Assembly (NCBI GenBank): GCA_022652735.1
Contig: JALCRP010000009.1
Span: 1-64,000, forward strand
From: Faecalibacterium sp.
GTDB taxonomy: Bacteria; Bacillota; Clostridia; Oscillospirales; Ruminococcaceae
DNA: 64,000 nucleotides
Direction of reading: 5' to 3'
In this document: piece by piece, positions 45,246 through 52,529 of the stretch
Position numbering within the stretch: the first letter of the stretch is position 1
Layout of the letters: each line of letters starts with the position of its first letter
Made by a program: the position numbers and the translations under genes
Notes under the pieces: model-generated
What the model was told of the DNA's origin: nothing
The model's database searches: none
What the model saw: only the letters and a program-made list of their open reading frames with translations

Positions 45246-45719
45246 TTATATTTTCCAAAAGAAGGTATGCTTTTTTCGCCCGGCTTCTCCGCTTTGCTGC
45301 CGCAGCGCCGCATAAAATGTATTTTGTACGGGAAGCCGCCCGCTCCGCGGGTAGGTTTTTTCATAAAAATCGGCCAATTCCGCTGCCTGCTCGCGCGTAA
45401 GATACGGCACCAGCGTCGCGCCAAACCGATGCACGGCAAGCAGCATCCAGTGGCAGACCTCGTCGCCGGTATGGCGGGGCGGCTCCTCGCAGAGATACCG
45501 CAGCACTGCGCAGGCCGTGCCGTTTGCCGGCTTTTCTGCCGCAAGGGCGTTCAGCGCCTGCTCCAGCTGTTCGGCAAAACGGGCCTGGCAGGGGTCGTTG
45601 CCGAGGGAAGGGCCAAAGCCAAGCAGGCCGTCCGTCGGCTTGGCGGCAGCGCGCGCCGCCGCCAGCGCGGCGTAGTATTCCTCATAGATTTGGCAGATCG
45701 GCTCAAGTTCCTGCTGCAT
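45246..45719 (-). CDS. Unknown helical protein, 157 residues
   Basis: Not recognised. The product is soluble and mostly helical and Ala-rich (EEYYAALAAARAAAKP, ARFAEQLEQALNALAAEKP), with conserved-looking aromatic and His residues in GDEVCHWMLLAVHRFG and LVPYLTREQAAELADFYEKTYPRSGRLPVQNTFYAALR. Start at the ATG with GGGAGG five bases upstream; the open frame continues far upstream into manA in another frame but that part is the manA shadow. It follows manA by 88 bases on the same strand and may be its operon partner. Confidence 0.65.
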   Translation of the reverse strand: MQQELEPICQIYEEYYAALAAARAAAKPTDGLLGFGPSLGNDPCQARFAEQLEQALNALAAEKPANGTACAVLRYLCEEPPRHTGDEVCHWMLLAVHRFGATLVPYLTREQAAELADFYEKTYPRSGRLPVQNTFYAALRQQSGEAGRKKHTFFWKI

Positions 45720-45807
45720 TTGTTCCTCCCGCGGCGCAGGCCGCTTTTTTGTGTAAAAGGGCCGGCAACCGTATCGCCGCCCGATTGGTATTTTACGGCC
45801 GGCGGCG

Positions 45808-46743
45808 TCAGATCGTGCCGACCCGTGTGCGCAGCGCCGAAAGGCCCTCGCCCCGCAGCGTATAAGCGCCGCTGTCCGCCGGCAAAAACAGGCTGTCGCC
45901 CTTGCGCACAGGCAATGTTTCTTCGCCGTTCGTGATCGTGCCTGTGCCGCCCAAGATGAGCAAAGAGGTAAACGAATCCTCATCGCATATATCATCAAAG
46001 CTGCCGTGCAGCGCATCGACCGTGAAATATTCGCTGCGGGCCAGATGGCCGCCAAAATTGTAATCGGTGCGCGGCGGCTCGGTTTTTGTGACGGCCAGCG
46101 CCTGCGGAATATGCAGCGCGCGCGGCTTGCCGTCGGCCCCGACGCGGCCGTAATCGTATACGCGGTAAGTCACGTTCGAGTTCTGCTGGATTTCCGCGAT
46201 CAGGATGCCTTTGCAGATTGCATGCAGCGTCCCCGACGGGATGAAGAATACGTCGCCCTTGTGTACCGGCACGGCGTTCAGTACTTCGGTCAGCGTATCG
46301 TTTTGTATGCGGCGCGCAAACTCCTCGCCGGAAATTTTCTGTTTGAAGCCGTAATACAAAAAGGCCCCCGGCTCAGCATCCAAAATGTACCACATCTCGG
46401 TTTTGCCGTACTGGTGCTCGTGCTCCATCGCGTATTTGTTCGAGGGATGCACTTGGATCGAAAGATTTTTGTGCGCATCGATCAGCTTAATCAGCACCGG
46501 GAAATCCTCAAACAGCAGCCCAAAGCTGCCCAGTACGCCGCGGCCTTCGGCCTCAATATATTCGCACAGCGTTTTGCCCGCATACGCTCCGTTTTCGATG
46601 ACAGAAGGGCCGTCCGGGTGGCAGGAAAGCATCCAGCTCTCTGCCAGCGGGGTGCGGTCGTATTCGATATGATATTCCTCGCGCAGGCGATTGCCGCCCC
46701 AGAGGTAATCCTTGCAGGCCGGCTTCAGTTTCAAAATAGGCAT
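45808..46743 (-). CDS. manA: Class I mannose-6-phosphate isomerase
   Basis: 311 residues, the compact Firmicute form. Zinc and active-site segments: LIDAHKNLSIQVHPSNKYA (Gln/His ligands), HQYGKTEMWYILDAEPGA (Glu), FFIPSGTLHAICKGILIAEIQQNSNVTYRVYDYGR (His and catalytic Arg region). It links mannose-6-phosphate to fructose-6-phosphate. AAAGGA precedes the ATG and a promoter lies at 46795-46823. Together with the nearby monosaccharide transporter it fits sugar feeding into glycolysis. Confidence 0.93.
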   Translation of the reverse strand: MPILKLKPACKDYLWGGNRLREEYHIEYDRTPLAESWMLSCHPDGPSVIENGAYAGKTLCEYIEAEGRGVLGSFGLLFEDFPVLIKLIDAHKNLSIQVHPSNKYAMEHEHQYGKTEMWYILDAEPGAFLYYGFKQKISGEEFARRIQNDTLTEVLNAVPVHKGDVFFIPSGTLHAICKGILIAEIQQNSNVTYRVYDYGRVGADGKPRALHIPQALAVTKTEPPRTDYNFGGHLARSEYFTVDALHGSFDDICDEDSFTSLLILGGTGTITNGEETLPVRKGDSLFLPADSGAYTLRGEGLSALRTRVGTI

Positions 46744-46794
46744 AGGTATCCTTTCCCCGCAGGCACAGCCCACAGACGGCATTTTGTGCTTTTC

Positions 46795-46823
46795 ATTTTA
46801 CCACCGGGCGCGCCGCGCGGCAA
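46795..46823 (-). promoter_or_regulatory. Promoter of manA
   Basis: Minus strand TTGCCG (46818-46823), 17-base spacer, TAAAAT (46795-46800). Confidence 0.55.
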
Positions 46824-46981
46824 GCCGTGCCGTGCCGGCGATGCTTGCTTGTGCACGAGCGTCAGAGGCCGCTTTTGCCGGCCACGCAAGCACAACTCAT
46901 TTTTCCTGTATCCGGAAACTTTTGCAGTCTCACTATTTTTTAGTATATATTATTATTTTCTTTATTTTTTCCTTTTATTAC

Positions 46982-47009
46982 TTGCTTTTTTATTAAAAAC
47001 AGCTATAAT
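46982..47009 (+). promoter_or_regulatory. Promoter of the hydrogenase fusion gene
   Basis: TTGCTT (46982-46987), 16-base spacer, perfect TATAAT (47004-47009), preceded by about 70 bases of A/T-rich DNA. Confidence 0.65.
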
Positions 47010-47048
47010 GAGCGCAGAGAATTTTTGTCGAATAAAGGAGGAAATGCC

Positions 47049-49100
47049 ATGTCAAAACATTTATCCCCGGACATCCGCGTGCCCATTGAGGCGGAGAACC
47101 CCAGCATCGTGCGGGATGAGGCAAAATGCATCCGCTGCGGGATGTGTAAAGAGGTATGCACCAACGCCATCGGTGTGCTGGGCACCTACTCTTTGGAAAA
47201 AACGGGTGATACCGCCATCTGTATCCACTGCGGCCAGTGCGCCAATGTGTGCCCGCCCGCCAGCATCACCGAAGTTTATGAGTATCCTGCCGTGCGCGCC
47301 GCCGTGAAGGACCCCGATAAGATTGTTGTCGTCAGTACATCGCCTTCGGTGCGCGCCGCGCTGGGCGAAGCGTTCGGGCTGCCGGCCGGCACGTTCGTAC
47401 AGGGCAAAATGGTAGCGTTGCTGCGGGCGCTTGGCGCAGATTATGTGCTAGACACCAACTTCGCGGCTGATTTGACCATCGTCGAAGAGGCCAGCGAGCT
47501 GATCGAGCGCATTACAAAAGGCACCAAGCCCCTGCCCCAGTTTACCAGCTGCTGCCCGGCCTGGGTGAAATTTGCCGAAACCTATTACCCGGAGCTTTTG
47601 CCAAACCTTTCTTCGGCCAAATCGCCGATCGGTATGCAAGGCCCGACGATCAAAACTTATTTTGCCAAAAAGATGGGCCTTGACCCGGAAAAGATCGTAA
47701 ATGTGGCCCTGACGCCCTGCACCGCCAAAAAGTTTGAGATTCGCCGCGCGGAGATGAACGCCGCGGGCAAAGCGCTTGGCAAGCCGGAGATGCGGGATAT
47801 GGATGCCGTTATCACCACGCGCGAACTGGCGCTTTGGGCCAAAGAGGCGGGCATCGACTTTGCCTCTCTGCCCGACAGCGAATACGACAGCCTGCTGGGG
47901 CAGGCTTCGGGCGCGGGTGTAATTTTTGGTAACACCGGCGGCGTAATGGAAGCCGCGCTGCGCACAGCCTACGCCTTTTTGACGGGCAAGCCGGCGCCGC
48001 AGCAGCTTTATACGCTGACGACGGTGCGCGGCTATGAGGGCATCCGCGAGGCCAGCCTCGACATTGCCGGCACAACAGTAAATGTTGCCGTCGTCCACGG
48101 CACAGCCAACGCGCGCAAGATGATCGAGCGCGTAAAAGAGGGCAAAAAGCAGTATCATTTTATTGAAGTGATGACCTGCCCGGGCGGCTGCATCGGCGGC
48201 GGCGGGCAGCCGCGTAACCCGGAAGCCGACCCCGATACCACACGCAAGGCGCGTATCGCAAGCCTTTATGCGCGCGATGCCGCCCTTACGGTGCGCACAA
48301 GCCATGAAAACCCAGAGATTCAGCAAGTTTATGCCGAATTTTATGGCAAACCGCTGAGCGAGACCGCTGAAAAGATGCTGCATACCGCGTATCGCGACAG
48401 AAGCAGCGATTTACAAAAAGGAGAAACGAAAATGGCAAAGTGGAAATGCAAAGTTTGTGGTTACATCTATGAGGGCGAAAGCCTGCCCGCCGATTTCAAG
48501 TGCCCGATCTGCAAACAGCCGGCCTCTGCCTTTGAAAAGGTCGAGGAGGCCCCCGCGGCAGGCGCCAACCCGTATGCCGGCACAAAAACCGAAAAAAATC
48601 TGCAGGAAGCTTTTGCCGGCGAGAGCCAGGCGCGCAACAAATACACCTATTTCGCGCTGGTTGCCCAGCGCGAAGGCTACGACCAACTCGCAGACATCTT
48701 TTTGAAAACGGCCCGCAACGAGCAGGAGCATGCCCGCGTCTGGTTTCAGGAGCTTGGGCATATCGGCAACACCGCCGAAAACCTGAAAGCCGCTGCCGAT
48801 GGCGAGAACTACGAGTGGACGACCATGTATGACCGCATGGCAAAAGATGCCGAGGATGAGGGCTTTTCCGAGCTGGCGGCGCGCTTCCGCATGGTAGGCG
48901 CGATTGAAAAGCGCCACGAAGAGCGCTACCGCAAACTACTGGATAATATCCAGATGAAACAGGTATTTGAAAAGAGCGGCCAGACAATGTGGGAATGCCG
49001 CATTTGCGGGCACATCGTCGTGGGCACAAAAGCGCCGGATGTCTGCCCGGTATGTAAATATAGCCAGAGCTACTTTGAAGTACACACCGACAACTTCTAA
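47049..49100 (+). CDS. [FeFe] hydrogenase fused to rubredoxin-rubrerythrin-rubredoxin
   Basis: 683 residues in one uninterrupted frame. Residues 1-461 form a complete hydrogenase: two 4Fe-4S clusters (Cys 27/30/33/37 and 58/61/64/68), H-cluster motifs L1 TSCCPAW (166-172), L2 TPCTAKK (222-228), L3 MTCPGGC (375-381), and a small-subunit-like tail ([14 protein letters not shown]...[11 protein letters not shown]). From Met462 follows a rubredoxin (Cys 467/470/485/488), a diiron rubrerythrin domain ([39 protein letters not shown]) and a second rubredoxin (Cys 650/653/666/669). A direct electron route from H2 to peroxide is plausible. The linker holds an intact AAAGGAG and ATG, so a free rubrerythrin may also be made. 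Start: AAAGGAGG before the ATG. Confidence 0.93.
   Translation: MSKHLSPDIRVPIEAENPSIVRDEAKCIRCGMCKEVCTNAIGVLGTYSLEKTGDTAICIHCGQCANVCPPASITEVYEYPAVRAAVKDPDKIVVVSTSPSVRAALGEAFGLPAGTFVQGKMVALLRALGADYVLDTNFAADLTIVEEASELIERITKGTKPLPQFTSCCPAWVKFAETYYPELLPNLSSAKSPIGMQGPTIKTYFAKKMGLDPEKIVNVALTPCTAKKFEIRRAEMNAAGKALGKPEMRDMDAVITTRELALWAKEAGIDFASLPDSEYDSLLGQASGAGVIFGNTGGVMEAALRTAYAFLTGKPAPQQLYTLTTVRGYEGIREASLDIAGTTVNVAVVHGTANARKMIERVKEGKKQYHFIEVMTCPGGCIGGGGQPRNPEADPDTTRKARIASLYARDAALTVRTSHENPEIQQVYAEFYGKPLSETAEKMLHTAYRDRSSDLQKGETKMAKWKCKVCGYIYEGESLPADFKCPICKQPASAFEKVEEAPAAGANPYAGTKTEKNLQEAFAGESQARNKYTYFALVAQREGYDQLADIFLKTARNEQEHARVWFQELGHIGNTAENLKAAADGENYEWTTMYDRMAKDAEDEGFSELAARFRMVGAIEKRHEERYRKLLDNIQMKQVFEKSGQTMWECRICGHIVVGTKAPDVCPVCKYSQSYFEVHTDNF
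48417..48434 (+). promoter_or_regulatory. Internal ribosome binding site and start codon within the fusion gene
   Basis: AAAGGAG (48417-48423), eight-base spacer, ATG (48432-48434) in the frame of the long gene, exactly at the start of the first rubredoxin domain. As strong as the gene's own site at 47037-47051. Confidence 0.75.
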
Positions 49101-49108
49101 AATGTAAG

Positions 49109-49146
49109 AAAGCGCCTCGGGACGATTTTTCGCCCGGGGCGCTTTT
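49109..49146. terminator. Bidirectional terminator between hydrogenase fusion and DNA glycosylase
   Basis: AAAGCGCCTCGGG / CCCGGGGCGCTTT with one wobble pair, 11-base loop, T-run on the plus strand and A-run in front for the minus strand. Confidence 0.85.
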
Positions 49147-49157
49147 TAATTGTGCGT

Positions 49158-49997
49158 TTATCGCCCGCCCTGCGGCGCCCGCGCATCTGCTTTTGCGCGG
49201 TAATAAGCAAACATATACTGCTGCATGACGCCGTTATAGGGCGCATACCTGCCCAGATCGAAGCCCTGCGGATAATGTTCGCCGAGGATGCGGTTAACCC
49301 ATACATCCTGCGGAAATGCGTTCAGGCGGTGAAAGCCGAAAAGCATCGTGCAAAACGCCACCTTTTTCCCCACGCCCTTAAACGCCGTCAACGCATGAAA
49401 CAGTTCTTCATCGCCCAAGCGCGACAAGGCATACAGGCTTTTTTCTTCCTCGGGCAGGCTACGCGCCGCGTCATAGATGTATTCCGTGCGATAGCCGAGG
49501 CCGCATGCCGCAAGTTCGGCCGGCGGCAAAGCGCGCAGCTGGCCCACCGTCGGAAACGCAAAAAGCGGTTCGCCGCCGCCAACGATGCGGTCGCCTGCCC
49601 TGCGCGAAAGCGTTTCCACAGCCGTTTTGATGGCGGGGATACTTTTCCTCTGCGAAATAATAAATGTAATCAGTGTCTCCCAAGGTTCCTGCCGCAAAAT
49701 GCGGACGCCTTGCTCCTCCTCGGCGGCCGCGGACAGAAAGTGATCCTTTGTGGAAACCCTATTCCGAATACTTTTGTAGTCGGTATCCCAATCCAGATAA
49801 TCGCGCCAAAAACCTTGAAACTCGGCCTGTGTGCAATCCAACTCCAGCTCGCCCGAAGCAAAGAGCTGCTTTGCTGTCAGTACCCTGTGGGCCGCAATAA
49901 TTCGATAGGTATTATCTTGGCAGGCTTTCCAGCGAAAGCATTGGCCGCTTTCGGCAATCTTTCGCAGGTCAAAGTCATCCTTTAATTTTATCCTCAT
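49158..49997 (-). CDS. 8-oxoguanine DNA glycosylase-like (Ogg/HhH-GPD) protein
   Basis: 279 residues. An OGG N-terminal domain with the GQCFRW motif (residues 18-23) precedes an HhH-GPD domain. The hairpin is FKGVGKKVAFCTMLFGF with the catalytic Lys after GVG, and the activating Asp is in AFPQDVWVNR. This is the layout of Ogg1-type bifunctional glycosylases that excise oxidised guanine. It sits convergent to the hydrogenase-rubrerythrin gene, so two oxidative-damage functions lie side by side, though on separate transcripts. AlkA-type base specificity cannot be excluded. Confidence 0.85.
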   Translation of the reverse strand: MRIKLKDDFDLRKIAESGQCFRWKACQDNTYRIIAAHRVLTAKQLFASGELELDCTQAEFQGFWRDYLDWDTDYKSIRNRVSTKDHFLSAAAEEEQGVRILRQEPWETLITFIISQRKSIPAIKTAVETLSRRAGDRIVGGGEPLFAFPTVGQLRALPPAELAACGLGYRTEYIYDAARSLPEEEKSLYALSRLGDEELFHALTAFKGVGKKVAFCTMLFGFHRLNAFPQDVWVNRILGEHYPQGFDLGRYAPYNGVMQQYMFAYYRAKADARAPQGGR

Positions 49998-50202
49998 GGC
50001 GGCTTCCTTTCCAAAGAATCTGTGCAGGCGCGTTGTTCCGTTTCCGGGCGATCAAAATCAGTGTAACAAGCTAACCGCCTGCCGTCAACGTGCAGGCGCG
50101 CGGGCCTGCCGGCGGCGGGCCGGAATTTACAGCGGTAAAATCCTCTGCACGGCGCAAAGCCAAGCGTCAGCAACAGGCATATCCCCAAAAATCGAAATGT
50201 TA

Positions 50203-50231
50203 TTGACCAATCAGTCTGTTTTGCATATAAT
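50203..50231 (+). promoter_or_regulatory. Promoter and possible operator of the TetR-antiporter operon
   Basis: TTGACC (50203-50208), 17-base spacer, perfect TATAAT (50226-50231). The spacer region contains GAC-N6-GTC (50205-50216), a partial dyad of the kind bound by TetR-family repressors. Confidence 0.7.
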
Positions 50232-50269
50232 AGACCACAAGGTTTATTTTTTATATGCAGGAGGCAGCG

Positions 50270-50878
50270 ATGAAACAGGAAGAAAAAACCGAGCGAACCC
50301 GGCAAAAGATTCTGTCGGCCGCAATGGAGGAATTCGGCACAAACGGCTATGCGGGCGCTTCGCTCAACGCCGTGTGCGGTGCCGGCATCTCAAAAGGCTT
50401 GCTATATCACAACTTTGAAAGCAAGGATGCACTTTATCTGGCCTGCACGGCACAATGCTTTGACGCGCTGACGCAAACGCTGCGCGCGGCCGAGATCGGC
50501 GGCGATCTGCAAAAATACATGGAGGTTCGGCTGCGCTTTTTCCGAGAGCACGAGCGGCAGGCGCATCTTTTTTTCGAGGCGATTTTACAGCCGCCCGAAG
50601 CGCTGCGCGACAAGATTGCCATACAGCGCCGCGCGCTGGATCAACTGAATCTACAGCTTTACGAAACCATTTTGGATTCTCTGCCGCTGCGCGACGGCAT
50701 CACGCGCGAGGACGCGGTGGCTTATTTCTCGCTGATGCAAAACAGCTTCAACACATCTTTTTGCAGCACGGCATATTCTGAGCTTTCCTTTACGGCCCGC
50801 ATGGCCGCGCACGAAAAGGGCCTAAAAAAGCTGCTGGATTGCATACTTTACGGGATCGCGGAAAGAAGGAGCCTTTGA
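50270..50878 (+). CDS. TetR/AcrR-family transcriptional regulator
   Basis: 202 residues. N-terminal helix-turn-helix: TRQKILSAAMEEFGTNGYAGASLNAVCGAGISKGLLYHNFESKDALY (about 12-58). The C-terminal ligand domain is not assignable to a subgroup. AGGAGG precedes the ATG. The stop shares one base with the start of the antiporter gene, so regulator and transporter are coupled and probably form a self-repressed unit induced by a substrate of the antiporter or a stress cue. Confidence 0.9.
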   Translation: MKQEEKTERTRQKILSAAMEEFGTNGYAGASLNAVCGAGISKGLLYHNFESKDALYLACTAQCFDALTQTLRAAEIGGDLQKYMEVRLRFFREHERQAHLFFEAILQPPEALRDKIAIQRRALDQLNLQLYETILDSLPLRDGITREDAVAYFSLMQNSFNTSFCSTAYSELSFTARMAAHEKGLKKLLDCILYGIAERRSL

Positions 50879-52110
50879 TGGTTTTTTTATTGCTTCGCTG
50901 GGGCGGCACGATCGTGCTCGCTTTTTTGTGCGGCAAGCTGGTTTCTAAATGCCGGCTGCCCTCTATCCTCGGCTGGCTTTTGGCGGGGATGCTGCTCGGC
51001 CCGCATGCCGTCAATCTAATGCCGCAGGCCTTGATGGACGAGGCCTTTTACCAAAACTTTGTGCATGTGCTTGAGTGTGCCGTGGGCCTGATGATCGGCA
51101 CCGAGCTTGTATGGAGCAAGCTGAAACAATATGGGCGGGCCCTGATCCTAACTACGCTGGCGCAGTCGCTCGGCACATTTGCCGTCGTCAGCGCCGCATT
51201 CGCCGCCGTATTTGCCATAAGCGGCATCCCCATTTATCTCGCATTTCTTTTTGGCGGGATCGCGCTGGCTACCGCCCCGGCCCCGGCGCTTTCTATTGTA
51301 AGAGAGTTTCACACGGACGGCCCCGTTACCCAAACGCTCATCCCGATGGCGGCGCTGGACGACATCGTGGGGGTCGTCGTGTTCTTTACCACGATCGCCG
51401 TGGTGGCGCGGCAGCTTTCCGGCGGCGGGATGCCGCTGATTATGATCCCCGTGATGATTTTTCTGCCACTGCTCATCGGGGCCGTCACGGGCCTGCCCAC
51501 AGGCCTGCTTTTGCAAAAGGTGCATTCCAAAGCGCTGACGCTGACGCTGTTGCTTGCCATGATTGCGGTGACGGCGGGGATCGGCTTATTTTACAACACC
51601 TACCTGATGCCCTCGCCCCTGCTAAACTTTATGCTGATGGGAATGGCCTTTTCGGCTGTCTTTTCCAATCTGGTGACGGAAGCTCGGCTGGCGCAGATCG
51701 TACAGGATTTCAACCCGTTTCTAGGCGTCTCGATGATCCTCGTGATCTTGAATCTGGGCGCGCCGCTGGATTATCATGCAATCCTTGGGGCGGGCTGGTT
51801 CACCGTCATTTATATTGCCGCGCGGGCTTTTGGGAAATATTTTGGGGCACGCCTTGGCGCAAAGGCCACCGGCCTGCCCGCTACCGTGCAAAAATATCTG
51901 GGCTTTACGCTGCTGCCGCACTCCGGCGTTTCGCTGGTATTCACCGGGATCGCCGTATCGGTTTTGGCCGCGCCTGCGCCGCAGTGCGCCAAAATCATCC
52001 AAGGCACCATTGCCGCGGCGGCAGTTATCAACGAAATCATCGCCGTGATCGCGGCAAAGAAAGGCTTCGAGTGGGCCGGTGAGTTTCACACCCCCGAGAA
52101 AAAGAAGTAA
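50878..52110 (+). CDS. Cation:proton antiporter, CPA2-type
   Basis: 410 residues, about twelve helices. CPA2-like elements: an initial LPSILGWLLAGMLLGPHAVNLMP segment, the discontinuous-helix region GIALATAPAPALSIVREF and the ion-site pair region MAALDDIVGVVVFFTT with two adjacent Asp. No RCK/TrkA-N nucleotide-binding domain follows, so it is a minimal transporter. It likely exchanges Na+ or K+ for protons. The ATG is preceded by AGAAGGAG and overlaps the TetR stop by one base. Confidence 0.88.
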   Translation: MVFLLLRWGGTIVLAFLCGKLVSKCRLPSILGWLLAGMLLGPHAVNLMPQALMDEAFYQNFVHVLECAVGLMIGTELVWSKLKQYGRALILTTLAQSLGTFAVVSAAFAAVFAISGIPIYLAFLFGGIALATAPAPALSIVREFHTDGPVTQTLIPMAALDDIVGVVVFFTTIAVVARQLSGGGMPLIMIPVMIFLPLLIGAVTGLPTGLLLQKVHSKALTLTLLLAMIAVTAGIGLFYNTYLMPSPLLNFMLMGMAFSAVFSNLVTEARLAQIVQDFNPFLGVSMILVILNLGAPLDYHAILGAGWFTVIYIAARAFGKYFGARLGAKATGLPATVQKYLGFTLLPHSGVSLVFTGIAVSVLAAPAPQCAKIIQGTIAAAAVINEIIAVIAAKKGFEWAGEFHTPEKKK

Positions 52111-52271
52111 TATGGCCCTGCGGCGCATTTATGGGGCAGGTGCGCGGAAAGGGGTGTGCTCCGGCCGGATGCTCGTCCCCTGCGGAAAACGCAGGTGGGC
52201 TTTTCCCGCCGAAAGGGCAAAAGTTCTTGAAATCCTTCTTTACACAGCCGGATTTTTGGGCAGATTCCCTT

Positions 52272-52300
52272 TTGACAGCGGCCCGGAAATCTGCTATCCT
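52272..52300 (+). promoter_or_regulatory. Promoter upstream of the MATE gene leader
   Basis: Perfect TTGACA (52272-52277), 17-base spacer, TATCCT (52295-52300). Transcription would start near 52307, at the first base of a terminator-like hairpin. Confidence 0.65.
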
Positions 52301-52305
52301 GATAA

Positions 52306-52360
52306 AAACAGCGTGTGGCTTAACTGCGTAAATCCGGTTGCAGCCACACGCTGTTTTTAT
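52306..52360 (+). terminator. Terminator-like hairpin 1 of the MATE leader
   Basis: AAACAGCGTGTGGCT / AGCCACACGCTGTTT, 15 perfect pairs, 21-base loop, followed by TTATTTTG. Either the terminator of the antiporter operon about 200 bases upstream, or a leader/short RNA made from the promoter in front of it. Confidence 0.75.
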
Positions 52361-52456
52361 TTTGCACGGAAAGAAGGGAACATCCGCGCCGTCGGGCGCA
52401 AAGTAGGCCTTGCACAACAGAATATCAAAAATATCGGCGGCCCAAAACCGCCGGCC

Positions 52457-52512
52457 ATGCGTGTAGCCAAAGAGGCATAAATCCAGCTCTTTGGCTATGC
52501 GCATTTTATTTC
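52457..52512 (+). terminator. Terminator-like hairpin 2 directly before the MATE ribosome site
   Basis: ATGCGTGTAGCCAAAGAG / CTCTTTGGCTATGCGCAT, 18 pairs with two G-U, 12-base loop, then TTTATTT and the GGAGGG site. The position fits attenuation or translation control. Confidence 0.65.
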
Positions 52513-52529
52513 AGGAGGGAACCATTATT

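Larger units (their letters stand above)
46744..47048. other. Intergenic region between manA and the hydrogenase fusion gene
   Basis: Contains the divergent promoters of manA and of the hydrogenase gene, a GC-rich block (46800-46890) without clear structure, and an A/T-rich block (46930-47000) upstream of the hydrogenase promoter that could serve as an UP-type element or regulator site. No gene seen. Confidence 0.8.
52111..52529 (+). other. Long structured region upstream of the MATE exporter gene
   Basis: No gene seen. It holds a promoter (52272-52300), a hairpin with T-run that begins at the predicted transcription start (52306-52360), GC-rich small hairpins such as GGCGG/CCGCC (about 52434-52453), a second 18-pair hairpin (52457-52504) and then the GGAGGG site of the exporter. 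The upstream 160 bases show no structure worth naming. Confidence 0.75.

Noticed and set aside
45720..46055. Upstream extension of the unknown gene at 45246 into manA
   Set aside because: The extension is another frame of manA coding sequence; a good ribosome site and ATG at 45719 give the real start.
46917..46928. ROK-like half site (ACTTTTGCAG) upstream of the hydrogenase gene
   Set aside because: Only one arm matches; the second arm is absent, so chance is the simplest explanation.
48432..49100. Separate rubrerythrin gene
   Set aside because: No stop codon separates it from the hydrogenase, so it is kept as part of one gene with a possible internal start rather than as an independent gene.
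52131..52331. Small open frame of 66 codons before the MATE gene
   Set aside because: Overlaps the promoter and the first hairpin, no ribosome site, no recognisable product.
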